A stretch of DNA of 64,000 nt from Halomonas sp. BDJS001 (GTDB lineage Bacteria > Pseudomonadota > Gammaproteobacteria > Pseudomonadales > Halomonadaceae), in contig NZ_CP110535.1 of the NCBI RefSeq assembly GCF_026104355.1, forward strand, positions 3,038,001-3,102,000. The letters are read 5' to 3'. The notes under the pieces were generated by a model that saw nothing but the letters and a program-made list of their open reading frames with translations, was not told the DNA's origin and did no database searches. The position numbers were made by a program, and so were the translations under genes. Below are positions 17,096-24,921 of this stretch, in pieces. Every line of letters starts with the position of its first letter. Position 1 is the first letter of the stretch.

Positions 17096-19666
17096 CTAAG
17101 CCTCACCCAATAGCCCCAGGCTGGCTGCCGGTGCCTGACGACGCAAACCTCGCGAAAGCGCGTGTCCAATGACACCGATCAACAGCGCCCCGCCAATGGG
17201 CAGTAAGACCCATAGCCCCAGATGCAAACGCGGGGTGAGATCCAGCAGGTAAATATACAGTACGGCCGAGGTTAGCTCTGCCAGCATCGCGCCCATCAAA
17301 CCACTGGCAAAACCCAACAGCGCGTATTCAGCCCCCTGAACCCGCGAAATCATCCGGCTGCCTGCGCCAAATACGCGCAGCAGACCGCTTTCATGGGCGC
17401 GCATCGGAAGGCTTGCGGTCAGCGCGGCATACAGCACGCTAATGCCTGCCAGTAGTACCAAAGCGAGCACCAGCTCTACCGCCCGAGTGACCTGGGCGAG
17501 CACATCCCGCACCTGGCCTAAAATCGCATCCACGTTAAGCAACGAGACGCCGGGGAAATCGGTGATCAACTCCCGAATAAGCCCCTGCTCCGCCTCCGGT
17601 AGATGAAAAGCGGTAAGGTAGCTATGGCCAAACTGCTCCAGCACGCCCGGCGGGAAGATGACAAAGAAATTAGGCTGAAAGCTATCCCAATTCAGGCTGC
17701 GCAGGCTGGTGATTTGGGTAGTGATTTCGTCGCTACCTACCGAGAACGTCATCTCGTCGCCAATCCCCAAACCAAGCCTTTCAGCCAATCCATCTTCCAC
17801 CGAAATAGGCACCGGGGCCGCTTGGGGCGTGGCATCGACGGCGCCCATCCAGCCTCGACTTGCGTCGCCCTCCGTTTGCGCGGCTGAGAACCACTCGCCG
17901 GCCACCACTTGATTGCCTTCTGGCACATCTGATTGCCAGGTGAGGTTGAGTTCTCGGCGTAACGAGTTGTCGCCCCGCGCATCCGGCGGTACGGCGTCTC
18001 TCGGCGGCTGATCATTAATAGCAATCACTCGGCCACGCACCATCGGGTAGAGGGTGCTTTGGGTTTCCACTCGCGGCGAAACCGCGGCTTCAAAGGGGTC
18101 ACGCTCAGAGGGCTGAATATTGATAGCAAAATAGTTGGGCGTATTTTCGGGCAGTTGATCCTGCCAGGTGCTTAGCAAATCACCGCGCACCAAGACAATC
18201 ATTGCCATGGCAAAGAAGGTGACCGAAAAGGCCAGCAATTGCCCAAGCCCCGCTTGACGCCTGCGCGCCAACTGGCGGCCACCGAGTCTCAGCGCCTGTG
18301 ACCACTCACTACTCCCAGAGAATCGCTGCACAACACGTAGAAGGCCATTAAGTAGCAGCGCGCTAATCATCCACAGCACACCCAGCAAAAGCGCACCACC
18401 GATTAACAACCCGATTGCCAGTGGCAGGCTGCCCGAGTAGAGCCAAAGCAGCCCGCCAAACACGACACTTGCTACGCCCACGACCAGCCAGGCCGAAGGC
18501 GGCAGTGGATCAAGCTCACGACGCAGTACTTTTAAGGCGCTGACTTGTTTGATACGCAGCAGCGTTGGCCCTGCAAAGCCAACTAACACAGCAAGGGCTG
18601 TGAATACTCCTAGTCCTAGGGGCATTAACCCCGGCGGCGGGAGTGTCATGGGAAGAAAGCTCACCAACAGCCAGATCAGTACCGCTTGGCCAAGCAGCCC
18701 AAGCAGCGCTCCGATCGCTGCCGCGACCAGTGCCAAACCGAGTAACTGAAGGGTAAAAATGGTCACTAACTGACGCTGACTGGCACCAAAGCAGCGTAAC
18801 AGCGCAGCGGTATCCAGGTGACGCTCCACATAGCGGCGGGTTGACATTGCCACGGCCACGCCCGCTAGCAGCACCGCCGCTAAACCGGCTAACCCCAGGT
18901 AGCTTTCTGCTCGTTGTAATGCATTGCCTAGCTGGGGGCGGTCAACGCGCACATCGCGTACTTCTACCCCGTCGCGGCGGAGCTCGGCCAGCAGCCCTTG
19001 CACTTGATCCAGCGCTGCAGGAGCGCCCGCAGCTAAAATTTCAAACTCAATCCGCGAGCCCTCCTGAACCAGGCCCGTGGCCTCGACATCCGCCGTGTTC
19101 ATCATCAGGCGCGGATTAAAATTACCAAACCCACCGGACTGATCCGCTTCGCGCTCAATAATCCCACTAACGGTCAGTTCGGTTTGCCCCACTTGCACCC
19201 GGTCGCCCAGCTCGATCTCGACCAGCTCCATCAGTCGCGGGTCAGCCCATGCCTCTCCCGGCGGCGGGCCAGAGGCTATTTGCTCAGTGCCATTGCCAAA
19301 ATCGACGTAGGAGACCCCGTAGTGTGGGTAGACATCATCCACGGCTTTTAAGCTGGCGGGCTGAAAACGGCCATCGCGGCTAATCATCGATACCAGATCT
19401 ATCTGGTCGCTAAGGACAAAGCCCGCGCTCTCCAAACGTTCGCGCAGCTCCTCGGAAAACGGATCACGCTGCTCTAGCACTAGGTCGCCACCCAGCATCT
19501 GCCCCGCCTGGCGCTCCAAACCGCGCTCTAAACGGTCTAGAAAAAACGCGATCATGGTGGAGGCTGCCACGGCCAATACCAAGGCAATAAACAGCGCACG
19601 CACATCAGCAGCGCGCAGATCTCGCTTAAGGCTGCGCATCGCCAAGCGCCAATTCACATCACTCAT
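17096..19666 (-). CDS. ybbP: ABC transporter permease, YbbP/FtsX type
   Basis: An 856-residue inner-membrane protein. It has an N-terminal helix (about 25-45), a large periplasmic domain, an FtsX-type helix group (about 250-480), a second periplasmic domain, and a final FtsX group with 'AALTASLPMRAHESGLLRVFG'. This is the ten-helix YbbP architecture of the lipoprotein-release/MacB superfamily. Its ATG overlaps the ybbA stop by four bases. In E. coli ybbAP is divergent from tesA, exactly as here. The transported substrate is unknown; the neighbour suggests lipid or lysophospholipid handling (inference). Confidence 0.9.
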   Translation of the reverse strand: MSDVNWRLAMRSLKRDLRAADVRALFIALVLAVAASTMIAFFLDRLERGLERQAGQMLGGDLVLEQRDPFSEELRERLESAGFVLSDQIDLVSMISRDGRFQPASLKAVDDVYPHYGVSYVDFGNGTEQIASGPPPGEAWADPRLMELVEIELGDRVQVGQTELTVSGIIEREADQSGGFGNFNPRLMMNTADVEATGLVQEGSRIEFEILAAGAPAALDQVQGLLAELRRDGVEVRDVRVDRPQLGNALQRAESYLGLAGLAAVLLAGVAVAMSTRRYVERHLDTAALLRCFGASQRQLVTIFTLQLLGLALVAAAIGALLGLLGQAVLIWLLVSFLPMTLPPPGLMPLGLGVFTALAVLVGFAGPTLLRIKQVSALKVLRRELDPLPPSAWLVVGVASVVFGGLLWLYSGSLPLAIGLLIGGALLLGVLWMISALLLNGLLRVVQRFSGSSEWSQALRLGGRQLARRRQAGLGQLLAFSVTFFAMAMIVLVRGDLLSTWQDQLPENTPNYFAINIQPSERDPFEAAVSPRVETQSTLYPMVRGRVIAINDQPPRDAVPPDARGDNSLRRELNLTWQSDVPEGNQVVAGEWFSAAQTEGDASRGWMGAVDATPQAAPVPISVEDGLAERLGLGIGDEMTFSVGSDEITTQITSLRSLNWDSFQPNFFVIFPPGVLEQFGHSYLTAFHLPEAEQGLIRELITDFPGVSLLNVDAILGQVRDVLAQVTRAVELVLALVLLAGISVLYAALTASLPMRAHESGLLRVFGAGSRMISRVQGAEYALLGFASGLMGAMLAELTSAVLYIYLLDLTPRLHLGLWVLLPIGGALLIGVIGHALSRGLRRQAPAASLGLLGEA

Positions 19667-20541
19667 CGCCCATCCTCATCAATCGACACTGCGGTTGGCT
19701 CGATGTTTTCAAGTACGGCTTCTAACTTGCCATGATCTAAACGCAAGCAACGATCACAGCGCCGCGCCAGAGCGTGGTCGTGGGTAACCAGAATAAGCGT
19801 GGTGCCCGCCTCCCTGTTAAGTTGGAAGAGCAGATCAATGACTTGCGCACCAGTGTCAGGATCCAGATTGCCAGTGGGTTCATCGGCGAATACCAGCTCA
19901 GGGTCGGTAACGAAAGCACGGGCTACGGCAACACGTTGCTGCTCGCCCCCGGAAAGCTGTTTGGGTAAGTGATTCACCCGCTCGCCAAGACCCACGCGCT
20001 CTAACCACTGAGCAGCGGTATGCGTCTCCCCAGCCCGGGGCGACAGCTCAAGGGGCAGCATGACGTTTTCAAGTGCGCTCAAAGTGGGCAGCAGTTGAAA
20101 GTTCTGGAACACAAAGCCGACGCGTCCGGCACGCAGTGCTGCACGCCCATCCTCATCCAAACGGCTTAGCGCGTGGCCAAATAGCGTTAGCTCGCCGTCA
20201 CTTGGAGTATCAAGACCGGCCAGCAGGCCCAGCAGTGTTGATTTACCTGCGCCGCTTTTACCCAAAATGGCGACGCTCTCCCCCGCCGCTACGCTCAGCG
20301 ATAGGTCGTGTAAGATGGTGAGCGAGCGTTCACCACTGGTGACTTTTTTAGACAGCTTATCTGCGTGCAGTACAGGCGGCCTAACAGCGCCTAGGGGAAC
20401 ATCGTTAACCGCTTGGTTGTCGGTAGTAGGCTGGCGCTTGCCCTGGGGTGACTCGCTTGACACTGTTTTATCGATAGATGAATTCGCAGTTTGATCTGAG
20501 GAGCTGGAATTTGAAGAACTGGAATTTGAGGAGTAAGACAT
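19663..20541 (-). CDS. ybbA: ABC transporter ATP-binding protein YbbA
   Basis: An ATPase partner of YbbP. Walker A 'GKSGAGKST', signature 'LSGGEQQRVAVARAF', Walker B 'LVFADEPTGNLD' and 'LVTHDHALA' are all present. The conserved fold starts at 'LHADKLSKK', about 60 residues into the frame. The start is uncertain: the ATG at 20541 gives 292 residues with a Ser/Asn-rich leader made by a 15-base tandem repeat and overlaps the divergent tesA ATG by two bases. A GTG about 30 codons further in is possible. The longer frame to 20907 is antisense to tesA and not credible. Confidence 0.88.
   Translation of the reverse strand: MSYSSNSSSSNSSSSDQTANSSIDKTVSSESPQGKRQPTTDNQAVNDVPLGAVRPPVLHADKLSKKVTSGERSLTILHDLSLSVAAGESVAILGKSGAGKSTLLGLLAGLDTPSDGELTLFGHALSRLDEDGRAALRAGRVGFVFQNFQLLPTLSALENVMLPLELSPRAGETHTAAQWLERVGLGERVNHLPKQLSGGEQQRVAVARAFVTDPELVFADEPTGNLDPDTGAQVIDLLFQLNREAGTTLILVTHDHALARRCDRCLRLDHGKLEAVLENIEPTAVSIDEDGR
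20498..20537. repeat. 15-bp tandem repeat between ybbA and tesA
   Basis: Units at 20498-20512 and 20513-20527, plus a partial third unit. The last unit supplies the GAGGAG ribosome binding site of tesA. On the other strand the repeat encodes the NSSSS-type leader of YbbA. Confidence 0.75.
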
Positions 20542-21250
20542 GAAGCGTGGCATCCCTGTGGCATGGCATGGACTGAACCGTATGGTAACCGGATGGCTGG
20601 TGCTGCTGATAGTCACCGTTGCCTCACCGTCTATCAACGCAGAGCCTGTTAATGCAGACACTGGCCCCACCCTATTGGTGATGGGCGATAGTTTAAGCGC
20701 CGCGTACGGCATAGAACGTGAAGAGGGCTGGGTGAACCTGCTAGCAGAACGTTTAGAAGGCGAGGTGCACGTTATTAATGCCAGCATTAGCGGTGAGACC
20801 ACATCCGGGGGTCTGCAAAGGTTCTCTGAGATTATCGGACAGCGGCAGCCGGATATTGTTCTTATTGAACTGGGCGGCAACGATGGGCTGCGCGGCTTAC
20901 CACCCAATCAAATGCAGGCGAACCTAGCCAGCATGATTGAGCAGAGCCAGGATGCAGGTGCTCAGGTACTGCTACTGGGAATCGATATCCCGCCCAATTA
21001 TGGCCAAGCGTACCGGGATGCCTTTACCGGTGTCTTTTACTCGCTGGCAGAAGAGTATGACGTCTCATTAGTACCCTTTTTACTTGCCGATATCGCCCTT
21101 GATGACGCGCTAATGCAGAGCGATGGCATTCATCCTACCGCCGATGCGCAGCCTATTATTTTGGAGAATGTGTGGCCCGAACTTGAACAACTTTTGGAGC
21201 CTCTTGTTGAGCGACAGTTAGAAACGACGCAGCAGGCAGCGACTCAATAA
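20540..21250 (+). CDS. tesA: Periplasmic GDSL esterase / acyl-CoA thioesterase I TesA
   Basis: A 236-residue SGNH hydrolase with an N-terminal signal peptide (about residues 1-35). Block I is 'VMGDSLSAAYG' with nucleophile S51, block III 'ELGGNDGLRG', and block V 'DGIHPTADAQ' with the catalytic Asp and His. The family acts as thioesterase I, protease I and lysophospholipase L1. The ATG follows GAGGAG by seven bases. It is divergent from ybbAP, with overlapping start codons. Confidence 0.93.
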   Translation: MKRGIPVAWHGLNRMVTGWLVLLIVTVASPSINAEPVNADTGPTLLVMGDSLSAAYGIEREEGWVNLLAERLEGEVHVINASISGETTSGGLQRFSEIIGQRQPDIVLIELGGNDGLRGLPPNQMQANLASMIEQSQDAGAQVLLLGIDIPPNYGQAYRDAFTGVFYSLAEEYDVSLVPFLLADIALDDALMQSDGIHPTADAQPIILENVWPELEQLLEPLVERQLETTQQAATQ

Positions 21251-21344
21251 GCAACTAGCGCCACCCTTTTGACTGAGAGGTGTAGCACTTCAACCCGCCA
21301 GCTTGTAATCTTAACCTCAATTTGGCGGTTATTAACGGCGACTC

Positions 21345-22049
21345 ATGCCTGCACCCTCTCATCACAGCCCTCCTGCATTCTCGCGTCGACAGTTCTTAGC
21401 AACAGTCGGCGCGCTTTGGTTAGGCGCAGGTCTTGGCATTCATCCAACGCCTGCCGCAGCGTTTGATCCACAACGCCTACGCCAAAGCATGCAGCAACAG
21501 TATGGGCGGGCTGGTTTGTCCGTATTAGAGGAGTGGTTTAACCTGCTTCAACAGCTACAAAACCAAGACGTTCAAGCCAAGCTGCGTGGGGTTAATGACT
21601 TCTTTAATCGCCGCATCCGGTGGATTGACGATATCCAGGTGTGGGGGCAAGAGGATTATTGGGCTACGCCTTTGGAAGCAATGGGTAAAGGCCAGGGAGA
21701 TTGCGAGGATTACTCCATTGCCAAGTACATTACCCTTAAACAATTAGGCATTACTAGTCAGTACCTACGCATGATTTATGTCCGTGCGCGCATCGGGCGT
21801 AGTCAAATTACCCAAGCCCACATGGTGCTGGGCTATTACTCGACCCCGGATGCAGAACCGTTGGTGCTAGACAATATTGTACCGTCGATCACCCCTGCCT
21901 CTCAGCGGACTGATCTCGACCCACTGTTTAGTTTTAATAGCGATGGACTTTGGGCAGGTGGTTCTTCTGAATCCCGCGCAGACCCATTGGCTCGGCTATC
22001 ACGCTGGCGCAACGTCATTGAACGTATGCAAACCCAGGGTTTCATTTAA
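21345..22049 (+). CDS. lapG: Periplasmic adhesin protease LapG (transglutaminase-like cysteine protease)
   Basis: A 234-residue member of the bacterial transglutaminase-like cysteine protease family. It has a twin-arginine-like signal 'SRRQFLATVGALWLGAG', and a triad readable as C120 ('GDCEDY'), H159 ('AHMVLGYY') and D176 ('LDNI'). The H-to-D spacing of 17 is the same as I recall for Pseudomonas LapG. In the known system LapG cleaves the retention module of LapA and frees the adhesin when c-di-GMP is low. It lies 14 bases before lapD. The putative substrate site is in the adhesin at 34735-34746. Confidence 0.93.
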   Translation: MPAPSHHSPPAFSRRQFLATVGALWLGAGLGIHPTPAAAFDPQRLRQSMQQQYGRAGLSVLEEWFNLLQQLQNQDVQAKLRGVNDFFNRRIRWIDDIQVWGQEDYWATPLEAMGKGQGDCEDYSIAKYITLKQLGITSQYLRMIYVRARIGRSQITQAHMVLGYYSTPDAEPLVLDNIVPSITPASQRTDLDPLFSFNSDGLWAGGSSESRADPLARLSRWRNVIERMQTQGFI

Positions 22050-22063
22050 GAGGAATTGGCACG

Positions 22064-23965
22064 ATGTCACTTATCAAACAACTTTGGATTGCCATTATCG
22101 CCCTGCTGCTGCTGTCGTTCATGGGTAGTCTCGCCATTAGCATTACCTCTAGCCGCGATTATATCGAGCAGGAAGTGCGTATTAAGAATGAAGACAATGC
22201 TACCGCTTTGGCGCTTTCCATGAGCCAGCTCGATAAAGACCTTGTCACCCTCGAACTGCTAATCGCAGCTCAATTTGACACCGGGTACTACCGCCGAATC
22301 ACCCTGCGCGATACGGACGATAGCGTACTTATTGAACGCTCCGCCGAAGAGTATAGTGGCGATGTGCCCGCCTGGTTTCGTCAGCTTATTGAGTTTGATG
22401 TGCCCAGCGGCACAGCGACGATTCAAGATGGCTGGCGACAGTACGGTACGTTGGAGCTTGAGAGCCAACACAGTTTTGCCTACACCTCTTTATGGCGCAG
22501 CATGCTGGAACTCGCTGCTTGGTTTTTACTCGCCGGGGTGATCAGCTTAGCAATTGCTACCGTGATTGTTCGTGGTATTAAGCATCCCCTTTCCCGCGTT
22601 GTCACGCAGGCACAAGATATCAGCGCGCGTCGTTTCACCACCATTAAAGAGCCACGCACCCTGGAGTTACGCCAAGTCACTCAAGCAATGAACGTGCTAT
22701 CGGCCAATGTCCATCAGATGCTCAGTCAAGAAAGCCATAAGCTGGATGAATTACGTCGGCATTTACAGCATGACCGTGTCACCGGCGCACTAAATCGTGA
22801 CGTATTTATGGGCAAGCTTGCATCTCAACTCAACAGTGAGGACGCTCGATCAACAGGTATGCTGGTCATGGTTCGCGTTCAGGCCTTAGAAACACTCAAC
22901 GAGCAACTCGGTTACGCCGCCACCGACCAACTATTGAGCGCCCTCGTTAGCCAACTGGGGCATTTGGACAGTGTGTCGGCAGAGCCGATGGTAGGCCGCC
23001 TTAACGGCAGTGATTTTATCTTTATGCTGCCGCTTATGGACGATGTCGAGGAGCTTAGAATCCAAGTGATGGCCGTGTTGGCCGAGGTTGCCGCCACGGC
23101 GCCCGAGGCCAAGGTGTACTTGCCAACGGCCATTGTGCCTTATGCAGCGCATGATGAACGCGGCACGCTTTTAGCCACCCTGGATGACGCCTTGGCACAG
23201 GCCGAAAGCTTAACTTCCTTTGAACAGGTAGTTGTACGGCAGCGCAAGCGTGTCTCCCTCTATAGCAGCCATGCCGAATGGCGAAATGCGCTGGAAGCAG
23301 CCATTCTGGTAGGCCCGGAGTTAGCGTACTTCCCCGTCGTGGACGCCCAGGGAGAGATCATCCATTACGAATGCCCGGCCCGCTTACTGCTAGGCGGGAA
23401 TTGGCAAACCGCCGGTGTCTTTATTCCCTGGATTACCCGCTTTGAAATGGAGCCAGCGCTCGATTTAGCCGTGGTCAAAAAAGCGCTCACGAATCTAGAA
23501 GATGACCTTAAACCGGTAGGGATTAACCTCTCTGCGGCGTCTATCACTAATACGCAGTTTGTTAATGACCTGCGCACGCTGTTGGTAGCACACCCCTTAC
23601 TGGCCAAGCAGCTCTGCTTTGAAGTGCCCGCCACCCTTAGCACCCACGCGATTGGCAGCTTACGGGGGCTATGTACGGCCTTACGACCGCTTGGCTGCGC
23701 ATTCGGTATAGAGCACGTAGGGGCAGAGTTCACCAAACTGGCAGACTTGCACGATGTAGGGCTTGCTTACCTAAAAATGGATAGCAGTCTTATTCACCAA
23801 CTGCATGCTTCAAATGAGCAGCAAACCATTGTGCGCGGCATGGCCACGCTCTGCCATTCACTGGGTATTCAGGTGATAGGAGAAGGGGTTGCAGACGAGG
23901 AGGAGATCGCCTGTTTGTTCCGCGTGGGTGTCGATGGCGCCACCGGGCCAGGCGTACGTGCCTAA
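22064..23965 (+). CDS. lapD: c-di-GMP receptor LapD (HAMP, degenerate GGDEF and EAL)
   Basis: A 633-residue inner-membrane receptor. Order: membrane helix (about 7-27), periplasmic LapD/MoxY-type sensor domain (about 28-145), second helix (about 150-170), HAMP linker, GGDEF-like domain (about 240-390), EAL-like domain (about 405-633). Both enzyme sites are degenerate: 'RLNGSDF' replaces RxGGDEF, and 'YECPARLLL' replaces the EAL motif. The protein should therefore bind c-di-GMP without making or cutting it. The C-terminus 'GATGPGVR' is LapD-like. When c-di-GMP is bound, LapD sequesters LapG. It follows lapG directly. Confidence 0.94.
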   Translation: MSLIKQLWIAIIALLLLSFMGSLAISITSSRDYIEQEVRIKNEDNATALALSMSQLDKDLVTLELLIAAQFDTGYYRRITLRDTDDSVLIERSAEEYSGDVPAWFRQLIEFDVPSGTATIQDGWRQYGTLELESQHSFAYTSLWRSMLELAAWFLLAGVISLAIATVIVRGIKHPLSRVVTQAQDISARRFTTIKEPRTLELRQVTQAMNVLSANVHQMLSQESHKLDELRRHLQHDRVTGALNRDVFMGKLASQLNSEDARSTGMLVMVRVQALETLNEQLGYAATDQLLSALVSQLGHLDSVSAEPMVGRLNGSDFIFMLPLMDDVEELRIQVMAVLAEVAATAPEAKVYLPTAIVPYAAHDERGTLLATLDDALAQAESLTSFEQVVVRQRKRVSLYSSHAEWRNALEAAILVGPELAYFPVVDAQGEIIHYECPARLLLGGNWQTAGVFIPWITRFEMEPALDLAVVKKALTNLEDDLKPVGINLSAASITNTQFVNDLRTLLVAHPLLAKQLCFEVPATLSTHAIGSLRGLCTALRPLGCAFGIEHVGAEFTKLADLHDVGLAYLKMDSSLIHQLHASNEQQTIVRGMATLCHSLGIQVIGEGVADEEEIACLFRVGVDGATGPGVRA

Positions 23966-24002
23966 CAAATAGACTTGAACGGCGGCGACTGAGATATACA
24001 AC

Positions 24003-24323
24003 CTAGATAGTGTCGTCGTCGCTTAGCAGCCCCACATCATTTTTTGACCGCAGCGATTTACGCTCCATCACTTTCGCCTGGGCGGCTTCCGGCAGATCAG
24101 TGAAGGTGATAATACCCTTGCTCAGTAACACCTCCAGAATATCCTCGACCACCCTAACAAACGCCAAATCAGAGGCGATAAAGTTCGCAGAAGATTCCGG
24201 CTGGTCGGCAAGAAAAGCCAGCACCTCAGGTGAATTAGGGGCGATCGCTTCGATGCACTCGGCCGTTGGTTCTTTGCTGAGCATCGCGATCTCGCCGGAT
24301 GTATTGCGTTTGATGTAGAGCAT
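24003..24323 (-). CDS. Small conserved protein, often labelled 'tryptophan synthase beta-like'
   Basis: A 106-residue cytoplasmic protein starting 'MLYIKRNTSGEIAMLSKEP', with a helical acidic middle part and 'SDLAFVRVVEDILEVLLSKG'. I recognise the pattern from pseudomonads and relatives, where it carries a misleading tryptophan-synthase label; nothing here resembles that enzyme's active site. It lies downstream of the adhesin island and converges with lapD. Function unknown. Confidence 0.7.
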   Translation of the reverse strand: MLYIKRNTSGEIAMLSKEPTAECIEAIAPNSPEVLAFLADQPESSANFIASDLAFVRVVEDILEVLLSKGIITFTDLPEAAQAKVMERKSLRSKNDVGLLSDDDTI

Positions 24324-24372
24324 TATCTATAACCCCATTTTATAAAGCCAAATTTTCCGACTTACTGTAAAA

Positions 24373-24849
24373 CTACTTTTGCGATGTTCTGGCATTTTTC
24401 TCAAGATCGAGATTCTTCAAATAACCTTCGTAGGTTTCGCTGTGTGTGATCGCGCGTGCCTCGGAACCTACTTTACTAGCCCACTGGTTGCCACCACACA
24501 GCAAAGCTGCTTGCGTAATCAGATCAACATAGGAAGACCGCAAGATAAAAGCGATACTTTTTTCATAATCGCCACCCTCACGCTCCATTTGCGTCGCAAT
24601 TTGCCAGTTCGAAATAGCATTCATTAGCACTGAGTTCAAGTGTTCAAAATTCTTGCGATAGAAAGTATTTCTTGGAAGTTTAATCAGCACATCAAAAAAG
24701 AGCTTATTAATTTCTTCATCACTAAGCACTTTATCTTTATCGATCAAATCGTCCCATTTATGAGCGATATCGCAAATCATTTCTATATATTCGACTGCTA
24801 ATTTATCGCCTTTCATCCAGCGCAAAAGCTGTATCTCATCAAAGTACAT
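24373..24849 (-). CDS. Hypothetical protein downstream of the adhesin gene
   Basis: A 158-residue, helical, probably cytoplasmic protein. Visible features are 'HKWDDLIDKDKVLSDEEINK' near residue 40 and 'LPRNTFYRKNF'. I recall similar small proteins in phages and scattered bacteria, with no known role. The ATG at 24849 is preceded by an AAGGGGGC ribosome binding site; the longer frame to 24882 runs into the adhesin terminator. The gene is clearly more AT-rich than its neighbours, which hints at transfer. Confidence 0.65.
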   Translation of the reverse strand: MYFDEIQLLRWMKGDKLAVEYIEMICDIAHKWDDLIDKDKVLSDEEINKLFFDVLIKLPRNTFYRKNFEHLNSVLMNAISNWQIATQMEREGGDYEKSIAFILRSSYVDLITQAALLCGGNQWASKVGSEARAITHSETYEGYLKNLDLEKNARTSQK

Positions 24850-24868
24850 ATTGCCCCCTTCACAATTG

Positions 24869-24896
24869 AAAAAGCCCCACACGAAGAGTATGGGGC
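24869..24896 (-). terminator. Rho-independent terminator after the giant adhesin gene
   Basis: On the minus strand a GC-rich stem, GCCCCA with TGGGGC extended by weaker pairs, is followed by five T. It starts about 25 bases after the adhesin stop. Confidence 0.85.
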
Positions 24897-24921
24897 ATTT
24901 TTTATCGCTCAGTCGTACTAA

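Noticed and set aside
22064-23965. Active diguanylate cyclase or phosphodiesterase
   Set aside because: GGDEF and EAL motifs are both altered and the gene follows lapG, so a receptor role (LapD) fits.
24003-24323. Tryptophan synthase beta subunit
   Set aside because: The family label in databases is misleading; 106 residues with no PLP-binding site cannot be that enzyme.
24850-24882. Upstream extension of the 158-residue gene
   Set aside because: It would start inside the adhesin terminator; the ATG at 24849 has its own ribosome binding site.
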